This document shows positions 8,463 to 17,200 of a stretch of DNA of 34,648 nt, piece after piece (positions within the stretch are counted from its first letter, which is position 1; the number at the start of each line of letters is the position of its first letter). The notes under the pieces were generated by a model that saw only the letters and a program-made list of their open reading frames with translations, was not told the DNA's origin and did not search any database. A program made the position numbers and the translations under genes. Source of the stretch: JBBDJB01 sp040880125 (lineage in GTDB: Bacteria > Planctomycetota > Planctomycetia > Pirellulales > JBBDJB01); contig JBBDJB010000020.1 in assembly GCA_040880125.1 (NCBI GenBank), positions 1 through 34,648 on the forward strand, written 5' to 3'.

Positions 8463-8884
8463 TTCGCGACTGGGGTCAGGCGCGTCCCCAGGTAACTCTG
8501 TCCGGTCGGCTCATCCTTCGGTTCGGCGATTAGCATGAATCGCTCGCCGTCCCAACTCCAGATCAGACCCACCATCCGCGCGTCGTCTGGTTCAACAACG
8601 GTTAATTTCCCGTCCTTCCATCGATAGACGCCGTTGAAGACGGACCCGCCGGAGGAGAATAGATATCGATCGCTCTCGAGCCGCTGCACCGTAACCGGCC
8701 GCTTGAATCCCGCTGGCAGGTGCGCTTGCCACTCTCCTTCAGGGCTCGTCGACCACCGGCGCGGATTGGAAGTCAGCACTCCGGCCAGATAGACGGCCAC
8801 CAACAGCATCAGCAGCATTAGCGATCGAAGGCTGAAGCGCAGCCAGGACCGCCGTGGTTTCGCCTCGTGGGAGAATTCGCTCAT
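8459..8884 (-). CDS. Small membrane-anchored protein of unknown function
   Basis: I do not recognise a functional domain in these 141 residues. The first 12 or so are charged and basic, then RFSLRSLMLLMLLVAVYLAGVL forms one membrane segment at about residues 16-37. This leader style is common among planctomycete hypothetical proteins. The rest, about 100 residues, is likely outside the membrane and rich in Trp and Gly turns (WSTSPEGEW, VYRWKDGK, IWSWDGERF), suggesting a small beta-sheet domain. The stop codon shares bases with the stop of the converging plus-strand ligase gene (CTAG at 8459-8462). Confidence 0.7.
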   Translation of the reverse strand: MSEFSHEAKPRRSWLRFSLRSLMLLMLLVAVYLAGVLTSNPRRWSTSPEGEWQAHLPAGFKRPVTVQRLESDRYLFSSGGSVFNGVYRWKDGKLTVVEPDDARMVGLIWSWDGERFMLIAEPKDEPTGQSYLGTRLTPVAN

Positions 8885-8901
8885 TGCTCAGTGGCAAGTT
8901 G

Positions 8902-8928
8902 GCAGTGTCGAGCTAGCAGTGTCGAGCT
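8902..8928. repeat. Tandem 13-bp repeat, two copies
   Basis: The words at 8902-8914 and 8916-8928 are identical (gcagtgtcgagct), separated by one base. They lie just upstream of the small membrane protein gene and downstream of the thioredoxin-like gene. Confidence 0.5.
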
Positions 8929-8957
8929 GGAAGTGAAACCATCACCGTCGGAAGCAC

Positions 8958-9536
8958 CTATTTAAAATAGTCCGGCGCGTTGCCGGGCTTCCACTTGATA
9001 TTGCAGCCGATGCTCGGCGTCTGATCTTCCGCCGGGGTCTTGCCGGCCACGACGGCGTCCAGCGCGCGGCGAAGATCTTCGCCCGTGGCCGCACGCCCGG
9101 AGTCGGGCCGCGTCGAGTCGAACTGCCCGCGGTAAACCAGCTTTTGATCCTTGTCGAAGACAAAGAAATCCGGCGTACAGGCCGCGTGGTACGCCTGGGC
9201 GACCTTTTGCGTTTCGTCGTACAAGTAAGGGAAAGTGTAGCCGCGGCGCTTGGCTTCTTCGGCCATCTTTTCCGGCGAATCGTCCGGGTGGTTTGCCACG
9301 TCGTTGGAGTTGATTCCCACGACGGCAACGTCCTTGTCCTGGTAGTCCTTCGCCAACTTGGCCAGCGGATCGGCCAAGTGCTTCACGAAGGGGCAGTGGT
9401 TGCACATGAAGACCACCAGCAGGGCCGGTGCGCCCTGAAAATCGGAAAGCGACATCGTCTTTCCGGATGGATCGGGAAGTGAAAAGTCGGGGGCAGCCGT
9501 CCCCAGCGGCAGCATGGTGCTGTTGGTTGCAACCAT
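8958..9536 (-). CDS. Thioredoxin-like (AhpC/TSA-type) redoxin
   Basis: A 192-residue thioredoxin-fold protein that likely reduces disulfides or peroxides; no signal peptide is seen, so it is probably cytoplasmic. The opening PLGTAAPDFSLPDPSGK is typical of peroxiredoxin-like proteins. The redox pair is C45-N-H-C48 in FMCNHCPFVKHL, then VVGINSND and the cis-proline strand TPDFFVFD. The C-terminal SIGCNIKWKPGN adds a third cysteine and is a hallmark of a subfamily common in planctomycetes and Bacteroidetes. The ATG at 9536 has a strong purine-rich site (GGGAGACAAGG) ahead. The frame stays open to 10055, but that part only shadows the aldo/keto reductase gene. Confidence 0.9.
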   Translation of the reverse strand: MVATNSTMLPLGTAAPDFSLPDPSGKTMSLSDFQGAPALLVVFMCNHCPFVKHLADPLAKLAKDYQDKDVAVVGINSNDVANHPDDSPEKMAEEAKRRGYTFPYLYDETQKVAQAYHAACTPDFFVFDKDQKLVYRGQFDSTRPDSGRAATGEDLRRALDAVVAGKTPAEDQTPSIGCNIKWKPGNAPDYFK

Positions 9537-9640
9537 TTCCTTGTCTCCCTTTGAGCTAGCGTGTGCGACTTTGTGCCGGTGATCGGCGGCCATTGTAGCC
9601 CGCGAACAACAAGCCGTCAGGGGGTGCGCTGCGAGCGCAG

Positions 9641-10648
9641 TCACGTGCCGAAGCCGTGTTGCTCCTTGTGGTACGGCCCGTCGAAGTTCTGGGCCGACTT
9701 GAACAGCTCGAAGCGGCCGTCGGTGGCGATGGTTTGCGTATCGCGGAGCAGTGCCTCCTGCTGTTCTTGCGGCATCGGCTGAAAATCGCGTGCGACCCCT
9801 ACGTCCTGCCGCAGGTTCTCCATCGAAGTCATTCCGCAGACCAGCGAACTGATCGGCTGTGAAAGGGCGAAGCGACGGCACTGCTCGGCGGTCAACTCCG
9901 TGCCGTTTAGGATGGTGCCGCCCGGATGGCCGCCGCCGAGGGCCTTCATCCCCAGCACGCCGATTCCCCGCCGAGCGCACTCGGGCAACACCTGATGCTG
10001 GAAGCTGCGGTACTGCGCGTCGAGGATGTTGATCGGCATCTGAACCGTCTCCCATTCAAACGGCTTGTTGAGCATGTCCAGCAGGATGTCCGGGTGCTTG
10101 TGCCCGGTAAAGCCGATATAGCGGACCTTTCCCTGTTTGCGCGCTTCGATCGCGGCCTCGATCGCGCCGCGTTCGAAGATCCATTCCGGGTCGTTGTCGT
10201 AGTTGATTTCGTGAAACTGCCAAAGATCGATGTGGTCGGTCTGCAGGCGGCGCAGGCTATCTTCCAGGCAGCGCATCGTGTGGTCGCGATCGCGGCCGCA
10301 ATTCTTGGTCATCAGGAAGACCTTTTCGCGCCGGCCGCCGCTGGCCAGCGCCTTGCCCATCACCTCTTCGCTGCCGCCATCGTGGTAATCCCAGGCGTTG
10401 TCGAAGAAGGTGACGCCCTCGTCGATGGCGGTGTGCATCAATTCAATGGCCGCGGTCTCCTCCATGGCTCCGACGTGCCACCCGCCCAGGCACAGGATCG
10501 AGACCATCTCCCCGGTGCGGCCTAGCGGCCGCTTGGGCAGACCGTCGGGGCTGTCCTGCTGGGCGGCGAGGAGCGAATTGGCCATGGCGCCCGCGGCGAT
10601 GCCGGCGGTAGCACTCTTCAAGAAGTCTCGACGGTCGGATGTGCTCAC
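9641..10648 (-). CDS. Aldo/keto reductase with Tat signal peptide
   Basis: A 335-residue NAD(P)H-dependent oxidoreductase of the aldo/keto reductase superfamily. It opens with a twin-arginine signal (SDRRDFLKSATAGIAAGAMANSLLA), so it is predicted to be exported folded with its cofactor. The catalytic tetrad can be placed: Asp and Tyr in FFDNAWDYHDGGSE, Lys in FLMTKNCG and His in LWQFHEINYD. Later GFTGHKHPDIL and the NADP-binding GVLGMKALG fit the (beta/alpha)8 barrel. The start is a GTG with AGGGAG eight bases upstream. Tat-exported aldo/keto reductases are frequent in planctomycetes; the substrate is unknown. The thioredoxin-like gene follows after about 100 bases on the same strand. Confidence 0.93.
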   Translation of the reverse strand: MSTSDRRDFLKSATAGIAAGAMANSLLAAQQDSPDGLPKRPLGRTGEMVSILCLGGWHVGAMEETAAIELMHTAIDEGVTFFDNAWDYHDGGSEEVMGKALASGGRREKVFLMTKNCGRDRDHTMRCLEDSLRRLQTDHIDLWQFHEINYDNDPEWIFERGAIEAAIEARKQGKVRYIGFTGHKHPDILLDMLNKPFEWETVQMPINILDAQYRSFQHQVLPECARRGIGVLGMKALGGGHPGGTILNGTELTAEQCRRFALSQPISSLVCGMTSMENLRQDVGVARDFQPMPQEQQEALLRDTQTIATDGRFELFKSAQNFDGPYHKEQHGFGT

Positions 10649-10951
10649 AACGGGCTCCCTGGTCGGGCAGGCGTGTCAACTTAAGCGTGCCAGACAAACT
10701 TCCGGCGACTGGACAGCCATGTTGCTATTGCACGCCACGTGCCAGTGCGAGAACTTCGTCCGCTATCGCCCTGCATGATGACGGCGCCCGCGGAGTTCGT
10801 CAAATTTCACCGCGCACGCTCACGCGCGTGGGCGAAGCCCAGAGGGAGAGATTGCGCACTTCGCTTCGTGCGCCCGCTGGCACCCCGACAAGTTGTCGCG
10901 CCGGATGGAGTCAATGCGAACAACAGCGTAAGCGCGATGTTGCGCCGCGAC
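10649..10951. other. Intergenic stretch downstream of the PEP-CTERM gene
   Basis: About 300 bases between the PEP-CTERM gene stop and the aldo/keto reductase start, both on the minus strand. I see no gene. A small GC hairpin (gcgcac/gtgcgc around 10854-10875) may help end the PEP-CTERM transcript, but it lacks a T-run. Confidence 0.4.
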
Positions 10952-12403
10952 TCAGCTAACAACGCCCGCCGAAAGTTTGTAACGACGCCAACCAAGCGCA
11001 CCGGCGATCGCCATGCCGGCGGAAATGAGCATCGCCGGTCCGTTGGGCTCCGGCACTGCGTGCAGATCACCGGAGCGGAGTGCTGACACAGGTCCTGGCG
11101 GAGCAATGAGCCGCAATCGGTCCAGGAATCCGGTCGGGTTGTTCCGTGCAAAAAGCTGGTCAACCACGTCCACCAGCCGATCGCGGTTGTAGTCCCACGG
11201 ATCGTCGATCAAGGCCCGATTGCCAAACCCGTGGATGTTGTTGCGGGCACCGAGTTCGTCCGCCGGGCCGACTGCTGCGTCGGACCCGCCGGAACCGTCG
11301 CCCGGTGCATTGCCGAAGTAGAACACGTCAGGCTCCGACAAGCCGGTGTTTTCGCTGGCCAGCATGGAGACTTGCAGCCAGGTATCGTACACCGCTTCGT
11401 CCGCCCAGGTCAGCAGAATTCGGTCGGCGCCGTCGACGCCGGCACCGTCGAGGACCGTCAGACTCTCCGGCGGGGCTGCATCTTCCCACGCGTCCACAAG
11501 GTTATCGTTCCCGACTTTGAAGACGAAGTCTTCCAGCGTAGGCGTACCGGCCAGCCCGCTCACGTCGATCGCCAGTCCGTTGATGCCGCGAGTGTAGTTC
11601 GTGTAGTTCGCCGACGAGGCCATCTCGCCCGGCAACAGCGCCACCTTGTCCGGGGCAATTGCCCCGTCAATAACGGTGGGCGAGGTGTCGAAAACCGAGT
11701 TTCGGTAGTAGATAAAGCGGCCTTCGATCGTCGCCGGATCGTCTACCGGGGCGGCAAACGCGTACGTGTCAACGGCCAGGCGATCGAGACTCATCGAACT
11801 GGATTCAGCGGTGAAATCGAACTGGACCGAACTCGGGTTAAAGCCGCCGATGTCGAACACGAACATATGATCGACCAGATCGCCGCCAAAACCTCCCAGC
11901 GGCACGCGAGAAAGTTCCGCATACTGCGCCGCCATAAGCGGAATGTCGTTGGAGCCGTCGTTGTAGGTAAGCTGCACCGAGTTCAGATCGAGCGGTGACC
12001 CCAGCGTGCGCACCTGCGCAACCACCCGTGTGTCCCAGTTCGCGCCGTTGTTGTGGCCCGACACATTTGCCGTGAAGTCCGTGGGAGCGGCGAAGGAGTA
12101 GATGTTCCCGCCACCACTTAGAAATGCCGTTTCTTCGTGGCCGATCAGTCGCGCGGCCTCGCCGCTGGGCGATCCGCCGGTAGGAGAGCTGCCGACGTCG
12201 GGCGCATTGCCCGGTTCGCCGTATGGCACGGTGAAGACATCCCACTCGGCGTAGACCGAATTGGCGTCTCCGCGGCTCCATTCCGCAAAGGGGGCGGTCG
12301 AACCATCCGGAATGACGAATTCCGCTCGGGCCGGGGCCGTCATTGCCAGACCGAACAGTAGCACCGCCGCCGGCGGCAAGATCTTCCAGTTGCGAAAGCT
12401 CAC
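10952..12403 (-). CDS. Exported PEP-CTERM protein with dockerin-like repeat
   Basis: A 483-residue secreted protein of unknown function. A signal peptide (VSFRNWKILPPAAVLLFGLAMTAPARA) spans about residues 1-27. The C-terminus is a PEP-CTERM sorting tag: PEP near residue 451, a hydrophobic segment, then WRRYK. Such tags are processed by exosortase and go with surface polymers. Just before the tag are two halves of a dockerin-like calcium element, GNAPGDGSGGSDAAVGPADELGARNN and YNRDRLVDVVDQLFARNN, a planctomycete speciality. The middle is a beta-rich region without a domain I recognise. The GTG at 12403 is chosen because AGGAGA stands eight bases ahead; the frame upstream (to 12451) lacks signal-peptide character. 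No exosortase gene is in the window. Confidence 0.88.
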   Translation of the reverse strand: MSFRNWKILPPAAVLLFGLAMTAPARAEFVIPDGSTAPFAEWSRGDANSVYAEWDVFTVPYGEPGNAPDVGSSPTGGSPSGEAARLIGHEETAFLSGGGNIYSFAAPTDFTANVSGHNNGANWDTRVVAQVRTLGSPLDLNSVQLTYNDGSNDIPLMAAQYAELSRVPLGGFGGDLVDHMFVFDIGGFNPSSVQFDFTAESSSMSLDRLAVDTYAFAAPVDDPATIEGRFIYYRNSVFDTSPTVIDGAIAPDKVALLPGEMASSANYTNYTRGINGLAIDVSGLAGTPTLEDFVFKVGNDNLVDAWEDAAPPESLTVLDGAGVDGADRILLTWADEAVYDTWLQVSMLASENTGLSEPDVFYFGNAPGDGSGGSDAAVGPADELGARNNIHGFGNRALIDDPWDYNRDRLVDVVDQLFARNNPTGFLDRLRLIAPPGPVSALRSGDLHAVPEPNGPAMLISAGMAIAGALGWRRYKLSAGVVS

Positions 12404-12599
12404 AGCGCACTCTCCTGCTGAAGATGGATTTACCAGAAGCCGGACCGCCACGCGGAAGTGAAGGTGGCAATAGCCGGCGCGTCACGAGACGTTCCGCGCG
12501 TCGAGCGGCGGAATCGGTCTAAGATGTCGCCCAGATGCCCGGTTGGGCCGCAGAGTGGCGAGCGTGACGTATAAAAAGGCTGGCTGCTCTCGCTGGGAT

Positions 12600-12624
12600 C
12601 TTGTTGAGAAAGCATCTCAACAAG
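12600..12624. repeat. Perfect 10-bp inverted repeat
   Basis: Arms 12600-12609 (cttgttgaga) and 12615-12624 (tctcaacaag) are exact reverse complements with a 5-base loop. It lies about 200 bases upstream of the PEP-CTERM start and 180 bases past the CsrA-like stop. It may be a terminator without T-run or an operator. Confidence 0.5.
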
Positions 12625-12654
12625 GCGTCATTCTAGGTTTGCGGGCCGCTGTGT

Positions 12655-12689
12655 CAAGCGCTTATCACGGACTGTCGTACAAGCGCTTA
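12655..12689. promoter_or_regulatory. Two identical palindromic sites, possible LacI-family operators
   Basis: The 10-mer caagcgctta occurs at 12655-12664 and 12680-12689, each centred on the palindrome AAGCGCTT, with centres 25 bases apart. A core with CG at the dyad is typical of operators for LacI-family regulators. The only nearby gene they could control in cis is the PEP-CTERM gene, whose start is about 250 bases away. Confidence 0.4.
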
Positions 12690-12783
12690 CCGCCAGAAGA
12701 ACGGCTTGCACCAAGCCGAGGCTGGCCACACCGTAAGCTTTGCGGCCAATTCGCCCCGCCGGGGCCCAGTCACGACGTGCCCG

Positions 12784-12823
12784 TCGCTACGCGGGAAGGC
12801 CAATCGCTACGCGGGAAGCCGAT
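12784..12823. repeat. Tandem repeat, 20-bp period, across a stop codon
   Basis: The 15-mer tcgctacgcgggaag is present at 12784-12798 and 12804-12818. The second copy contains the stop codon of the CsrA-like gene (CTA at 12807-12809), so the end of the gene has been duplicated once downstream. Confidence 0.55.
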
Positions 12824-13154
12824 GGGCGGCCCGCATACGTTGACGGCAGGCCAGAATCGCCCTGCCGCGCTGGATGTCCAGCACGGACAGCTCGCTGCCG
12901 TCGTTCAGTTGCACGCTTTGACCGCGCTTGGGGGTGAGAACGAACAGGTTTTGCTGACCCGGCGCGAAGAGAAAGTAGCCCGATCGAGTGAAGGGAGTTC
13001 CGGCTCGCCGGCGAAGGCCAACACGGTGATTGAAGCTACCCGGCTGCATGCGGAGCCCCAGCTTCACTTCATTGGGAAGCACGTCCAGCACATGAACTTC
13101 GGTGCCGCCGTCCAATTCGAACCAGTCGGCGGTTTGGCAAGTCTTGAAATCCAT
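12807..13154 (-). CDS. Tandem CsrA-like protein (two divergent CsrA domains)
   Basis: The 115 residues read as two degenerate CsrA units. From Met1, residues 1-44 align without gaps to E. coli CsrA as I remember it: EVHVLDV for VTVTVLGV, NEVKLGL for NQVRIGV, and HR at 43-44, where CsrA has its RNA-contacting R44. A second unit starts at L70: LFVLTPKRGQSVQLNDG matches MLILTRRVGETLMIGD and SELSVLDI matches the VTVLGV strand; it ends with a shifted HR near 111-112. CsrA works as a homodimer that blocks ribosome binding sites on mRNA, so a tandem copy could be a one-chain pseudo-dimer. Unit 1 has lost the N-terminal LTR(R/K) RNA-contact residues. The ATG has a GGGCGG purine stretch ahead. The FHA gene lies 98 bases upstream on the same strand. 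Confidence 0.7.
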   Translation of the reverse strand: MDFKTCQTADWFELDGGTEVHVLDVLPNEVKLGLRMQPGSFNHRVGLRRRAGTPFTRSGYFLFAPGQQNLFVLTPKRGQSVQLNDGSELSVLDIQRGRAILACRQRMRAAHRLPA

Positions 13155-13252
13155 GGCTACCGCCCTTTGTAGATGATCATGAAAACAGGGCCTCGCTAAG
13201 GCTGTTTCCGTGCCGAAATGAAAAGATCGGTGAAGAATTTCCGCCGCACGGG

Positions 13253-13639
13253 CTAAACCACCTGACTGGCCGGATTCGTCGAACCGAGACTTCCCGAGGA
13301 AGCCACATGATTGAAGTGTGGCTCCGACCGCGGAACGGCGCGGCGAGCGCGGCGATAGGTCACCCGGAAGGTGCGAATGCCCACGGTGAGCGAATCGCCG
13401 GTTTCCAGGGGCGCACTTTCGACGAGCTTGCCATTGACGTACGTTCCGTGCTCAGAACCGAGATCGCGGACCGTCAGAACATTGTCCGCATGAGCGATTT
13501 CGCAGTGCCAGGCACTCGTCCAGCGGTCTTCCAACCGCAGGTCGGCCTTGTCACCGCTGCCGATGATCAAGGGGGATCCGCTTAACGTCAATTCGACGCT
13601 GGGTGCCCAGAGGTCAATCGTGACCAACCGTACCTTCAT
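13253..13639 (-). CDS. FHA domain protein
   Basis: A 128-residue protein that is almost entirely one forkhead-associated domain, a reader of phosphothreonine. The core runs from about residue 20 to 95: PLIIGSGDKADLRL, then TSAWHCEIAHADN with the conserved Ser and His, then VRDLGSEHGTYVNGK with the Asn that contacts the phosphopeptide backbone. The usual Arg after the first Gly (GR) is Ser here, which may weaken phosphate binding. The last 30 residues are low-complexity. The ATG has an AGGCAAG stretch ahead. Its partner kinase is unknown; several kinase genes lie in the window. It is the first gene of a probable unit with the CsrA-like gene. Confidence 0.88.
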   Translation of the reverse strand: MKVRLVTIDLWAPSVELTLSGSPLIIGSGDKADLRLEDRWTSAWHCEIAHADNVLTVRDLGSEHGTYVNGKLVESAPLETGDSLTVGIRTFRVTYRRARRAVPRSEPHFNHVASSGSLGSTNPASQVV

Positions 13640-14266
13640 GTGCCGACTTTCTTGCCTAGAGCCCGAGACTTGATGACCATCGAATGCCTATTCTCTGCAG
13701 TCCGCCTGCGCAGCGGAGTCCGGTCGGGGGGCGCGAATTTGCGCCCGCGGGTTCACCTGATGCCTTTCCTGACAAGTTGGTTTCTGCTTCCTCGAACCAG
13801 CCGCCGTTGGCAGTGCCAGAGTGAAGCACTGCCAACGCGGCAAATATCTACACGGCGTCCGTTTCCGCTCCTCGTGGATTGCGTCCACGGAGGCTCCGGC
13901 GCCGGCGTCCATTCGAGGGCCAGAGGCATTTCTGCCAGGTGACAAGCAATGTCGCGAAGCCGCTCCCTCATCCTGCGGGAGCCTGCGTCTCGATCGTTTC
14001 AACATTGTTGCGTGACAGTAGCAGTGACTTCAACGGGCGAAACCCACCGATTTGACGTGGGTGTTTCCCCCAGTCGGCGATCCTCGTGCCGCTAAACAGT
14101 GGCCTGCCACTGCGTTAAGATGAAGGGCCATTTTCCGGTGGTGGCCGCGGAAGGGTCGGCGACATCGCGGGGACGGGCTTTCGCTTTCGTCCCGTTCTCA
14201 CGGCCGCACTGCTGCGCCACCAGCGACCGCTTGGCATTCGTTCCCTTAACCGTCGGGCGGCCCTTG
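13640..14266. other. Divergent region between the FHA and histidine kinase genes
   Basis: About 625 bases with no gene I can support; short open frames here lack ribosome sites and family features. Promoters for both directions must lie here. The clearest element is the 12-bp hairpin at 13805-13837. A weaker dyad (acccac/gtgggt) lies near 14043-14063. Confidence 0.5.
13805..13837. repeat. Perfect 12-bp inverted repeat
   Basis: Arms 13805-13816 (cgttggcagtgc) and 13826-13837 (gcactgccaacg) are exact reverse complements with a 9-base loop. It sits in the divergent promoter region, 166 bases upstream of the FHA start, so it is not a natural place for a terminator of a known gene. Confidence 0.55.
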
Positions 14267-17200
14267 ATGGCGAAAAAGAAGGAACTCGCAAAGAAGAAAC
14301 CGGTCGCGGGGGCGTCCGAGAAACTACAGGCTGCCTCCACCACGCAAACGCGCGTGCACCAAGGCGACCGAGCCGCACAGTTGAAGGTCACGCGCGAGGA
14401 TTTGCAAAGCTCGATCGAAAGGTTGGAGACATCCAACGAGGATCTGCGGGCCTCCAATGAAGAAGTCACCTCAATGAACGAGGAACTGCAGTCGGCCACC
14501 ACCGAACTGGAATCGTCGCAGCAAGAGCTGCAATCGCTCAACGAGGAGTTGCGGACGGTCAACACGCAACTGGAAGAAAAGGTCGAGTTGCTAGAGGACG
14601 CCAACAGCGACCTGTCCAACCTGCTCTCCAGCTCCGACATCGCCGTGATCTATCTCGACCCACAATTGAAGGTCCGCCGCTACACGCCCGTGGTAACGGA
14701 GGTGTTCGAATTGGCGTCGGACGACCTGGGACAACCGCTGCGTGAGATCGTCGCGCGGCTTCACGATGGGCAGCTTTTGGACGACGCGCAGCAGGTGCTG
14801 GACAAGCTGGTGCCGATTGAGCGCAAGATCGAACTCCCGGCCGAGCGCCGGAGTGCTACTGATGAGGGGCGGTCGTACTTGCGGCGCGTATCGCCCTATC
14901 GATCGAGCGAGAGCAGGATCGAAGGCGTCGTCGTCACCTACTGGGAGGTGAGCCTGCTGGAGGACGCGCGGCTGCAGTTGGAACGCCGCGAACGGCAACA
15001 GGCGGCCGTTGCGCAGTTGGGCTGCGCCGCCCTGGCCGGACTGGATCTTCAACGCTTGTTTGAAGACACGGTCGCAGTAGTGGCCGCCACATTGGACAAT
15101 GAATATTGCGAGGTGCTCGAGCTGCTCCCCGGGGGCAAGGACGTGTTGCTGGTTGCGGGCGTGGGCTGGAAAGAGGGGCTGGTCGGCAGCGCTACGGTTG
15201 ACACCGGTTGGAATTCGCAGGCCGGCTATATGCTGCGCAGCGCGAGCCCGGTCGTGGTCGAGGATCTTCCGACGGAAAGCCGCTTTCGGGGGCCGGCGCT
15301 TTTGACCGAACACGGTGTAGTGAGCGGGATGAGCGTGATCATCGGCGCTGCCGCGCAGCCGTGGGGAGTGCTAGGAACTCACTCCCGCCGTCGCATTCGC
15401 TTCACCGCCGACGACGTGAACTTTCTGCAGGGTGTGGCTAACGTGCTGTCTACGGCAATCACACATGCCGATACTGACCGGCGCGTGCGGGATTGGGAAC
15501 AGCGGTTGCGGCTGGCGCTCGAGGCCGGCCGGATGGGAACATGGCAGTGGGATTTTGCCACCGGCGAAAACGTGTGGAGCAAACGCGAGTACCAGTTGCT
15601 GGGGCTTCCGCCCGTGGACGGCGGCACGACCGTGGACGATTTCTTCAAGCACGTTCACCCTGACGACCTGCCGGGCTTGAATCAGGCCGTCGACGGAGCC
15701 GTCCATTCCGGCGAAAGCTACGAGCACGAGTTCCGCATCCTTCGCGCAGACGGTCAATTGCGGTGGCTGGCGGGCCGGGGCAACGTTATCCGCGACGAGC
15801 ACGGGAAACCGCTACGGATGATCGGCGTAAACTACGACATCACCGACCGTAAGCATATCGAACAACAACTGCAAGAATCGCTCAACCGTCTGCAAGCCGT
15901 CGTCGAAACCGCCGTCAACGGCATTATCACGGTCGACGACCGGGGTGTCATCGAGTCGGTCAATCCGGCCACCGAGCGGATCTTCGGCTATACGGCTGCC
16001 GAACTCGTCGGGCAATACGTAGATATGCTGATGCCGGATTCCCACCGCGAGCAGCACGGCGGATTCTTTGACAACTATCTGCGAACCAGTGAAAAGAGCG
16101 CCATCGGGATTGGACGCGAAGTGCCCGCCCAGCGCAAGGATGGAAGCGTGTTTCCCATTGAACTTTCCGTGGGCGAGACGTCGATTGGCAATCGGCGGGT
16201 ATTCGTCGGCATCGTGCGGGACATCAGCGAGCGCAAGGCGGCCGAAGCGGCACTGACAAAGAGTGAAGAACGGTTTCGACGGTCGGTGGACGCGGCCCAC
16301 GCGGTGGCATACGAGGTTTCGTTCAACGACGGGCATGTCTCCTCGGTGTACGGCATGCCGCAACTGCTGGGGGAATCGACGCCCGAGCCGATGTCGCGCT
16401 CGTGGTGGTTGGACCGGGTTCATCCCGATGATCTGCCCTCGTACCAAAGCCAGTTCGTCGCGGAGGACGCGCAGGGGTCCAGTGGGTTCGATCTGGAATA
16501 CCGTGTACGACACGCCGGCGGCGACTACATCTACGTGCGGGATCTGGGCGAGCTACAGCGCGACGAACAGGGACGAGCGGCGTGGCAGTCCGGCGTGATC
16601 GTGGACATCACCGCACAAAGGACTGCCGAGGACGAGCTCCGGCAACTCAACGCCACGCTGGAGCACCGCGTCGAGGAGCGGGCCGGCGTCATCCGGCTGC
16701 TGCATGATGTGGCCTCGGCGTGCCACGAGGCCGATAGCGTTGAGGAAGCGATCGGCTTTGTGCTACGGGCATTCTCCAGGTTCAACGGCTGGTGCTTCGG
16801 CCACGCCTTCCAAAGAGCGAACGACAACCCGGACGAGCTGGTGCCCTTCATGGCGTACTACGAACAGGCGCCGGGGCGCTTCGAACGCTTTCGCGAGTTG
16901 ACGCGACGGATACGCCTACGTCGAGGGCAGGGGCTGCCAGGGCGCGTGTGGGAGCAGGGTGACCCTAAAATCGTGACCGACTTATCCGCCGAGATGGTGG
17001 ACCGGCGAGTCGACCTGGGCGAGGAATTGGGAGTCCGCGCCGCGGCTGCCTTTCCCGTCGTCATTCGGGGAGAAGTCGTCGCCGTGCTAGAATTCTTTTC
17101 CGATAGCCACGCAGAGTTGGATAATCGGGTAAGGGACGCCATGGCGAACGTTGGCACGCAAATTGCTTTAGTCGTGGAGCGAAGGCGGCTGAAGCGGCGC

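Larger units (their letters stand above)
12404..12806. other. Upstream region of the PEP-CTERM gene
   Basis: Some 400 gene-free bases. They hold a perfect hairpin (12600-12624), a pair of identical palindromes (12655-12664 and 12680-12689) and one copy of a tandem repeat at the far end. This concentration of symmetric elements suggests a regulatory region for the PEP-CTERM gene and a 3' end for the CsrA-like gene. Confidence 0.5.

Noticed and set aside
9537..10055. N-terminal extension of the thioredoxin-like frame
   Set aside because: It overlaps the aldo/keto reductase gene in another frame; the ATG at 9536 has a strong ribosome site and starts at the family boundary.
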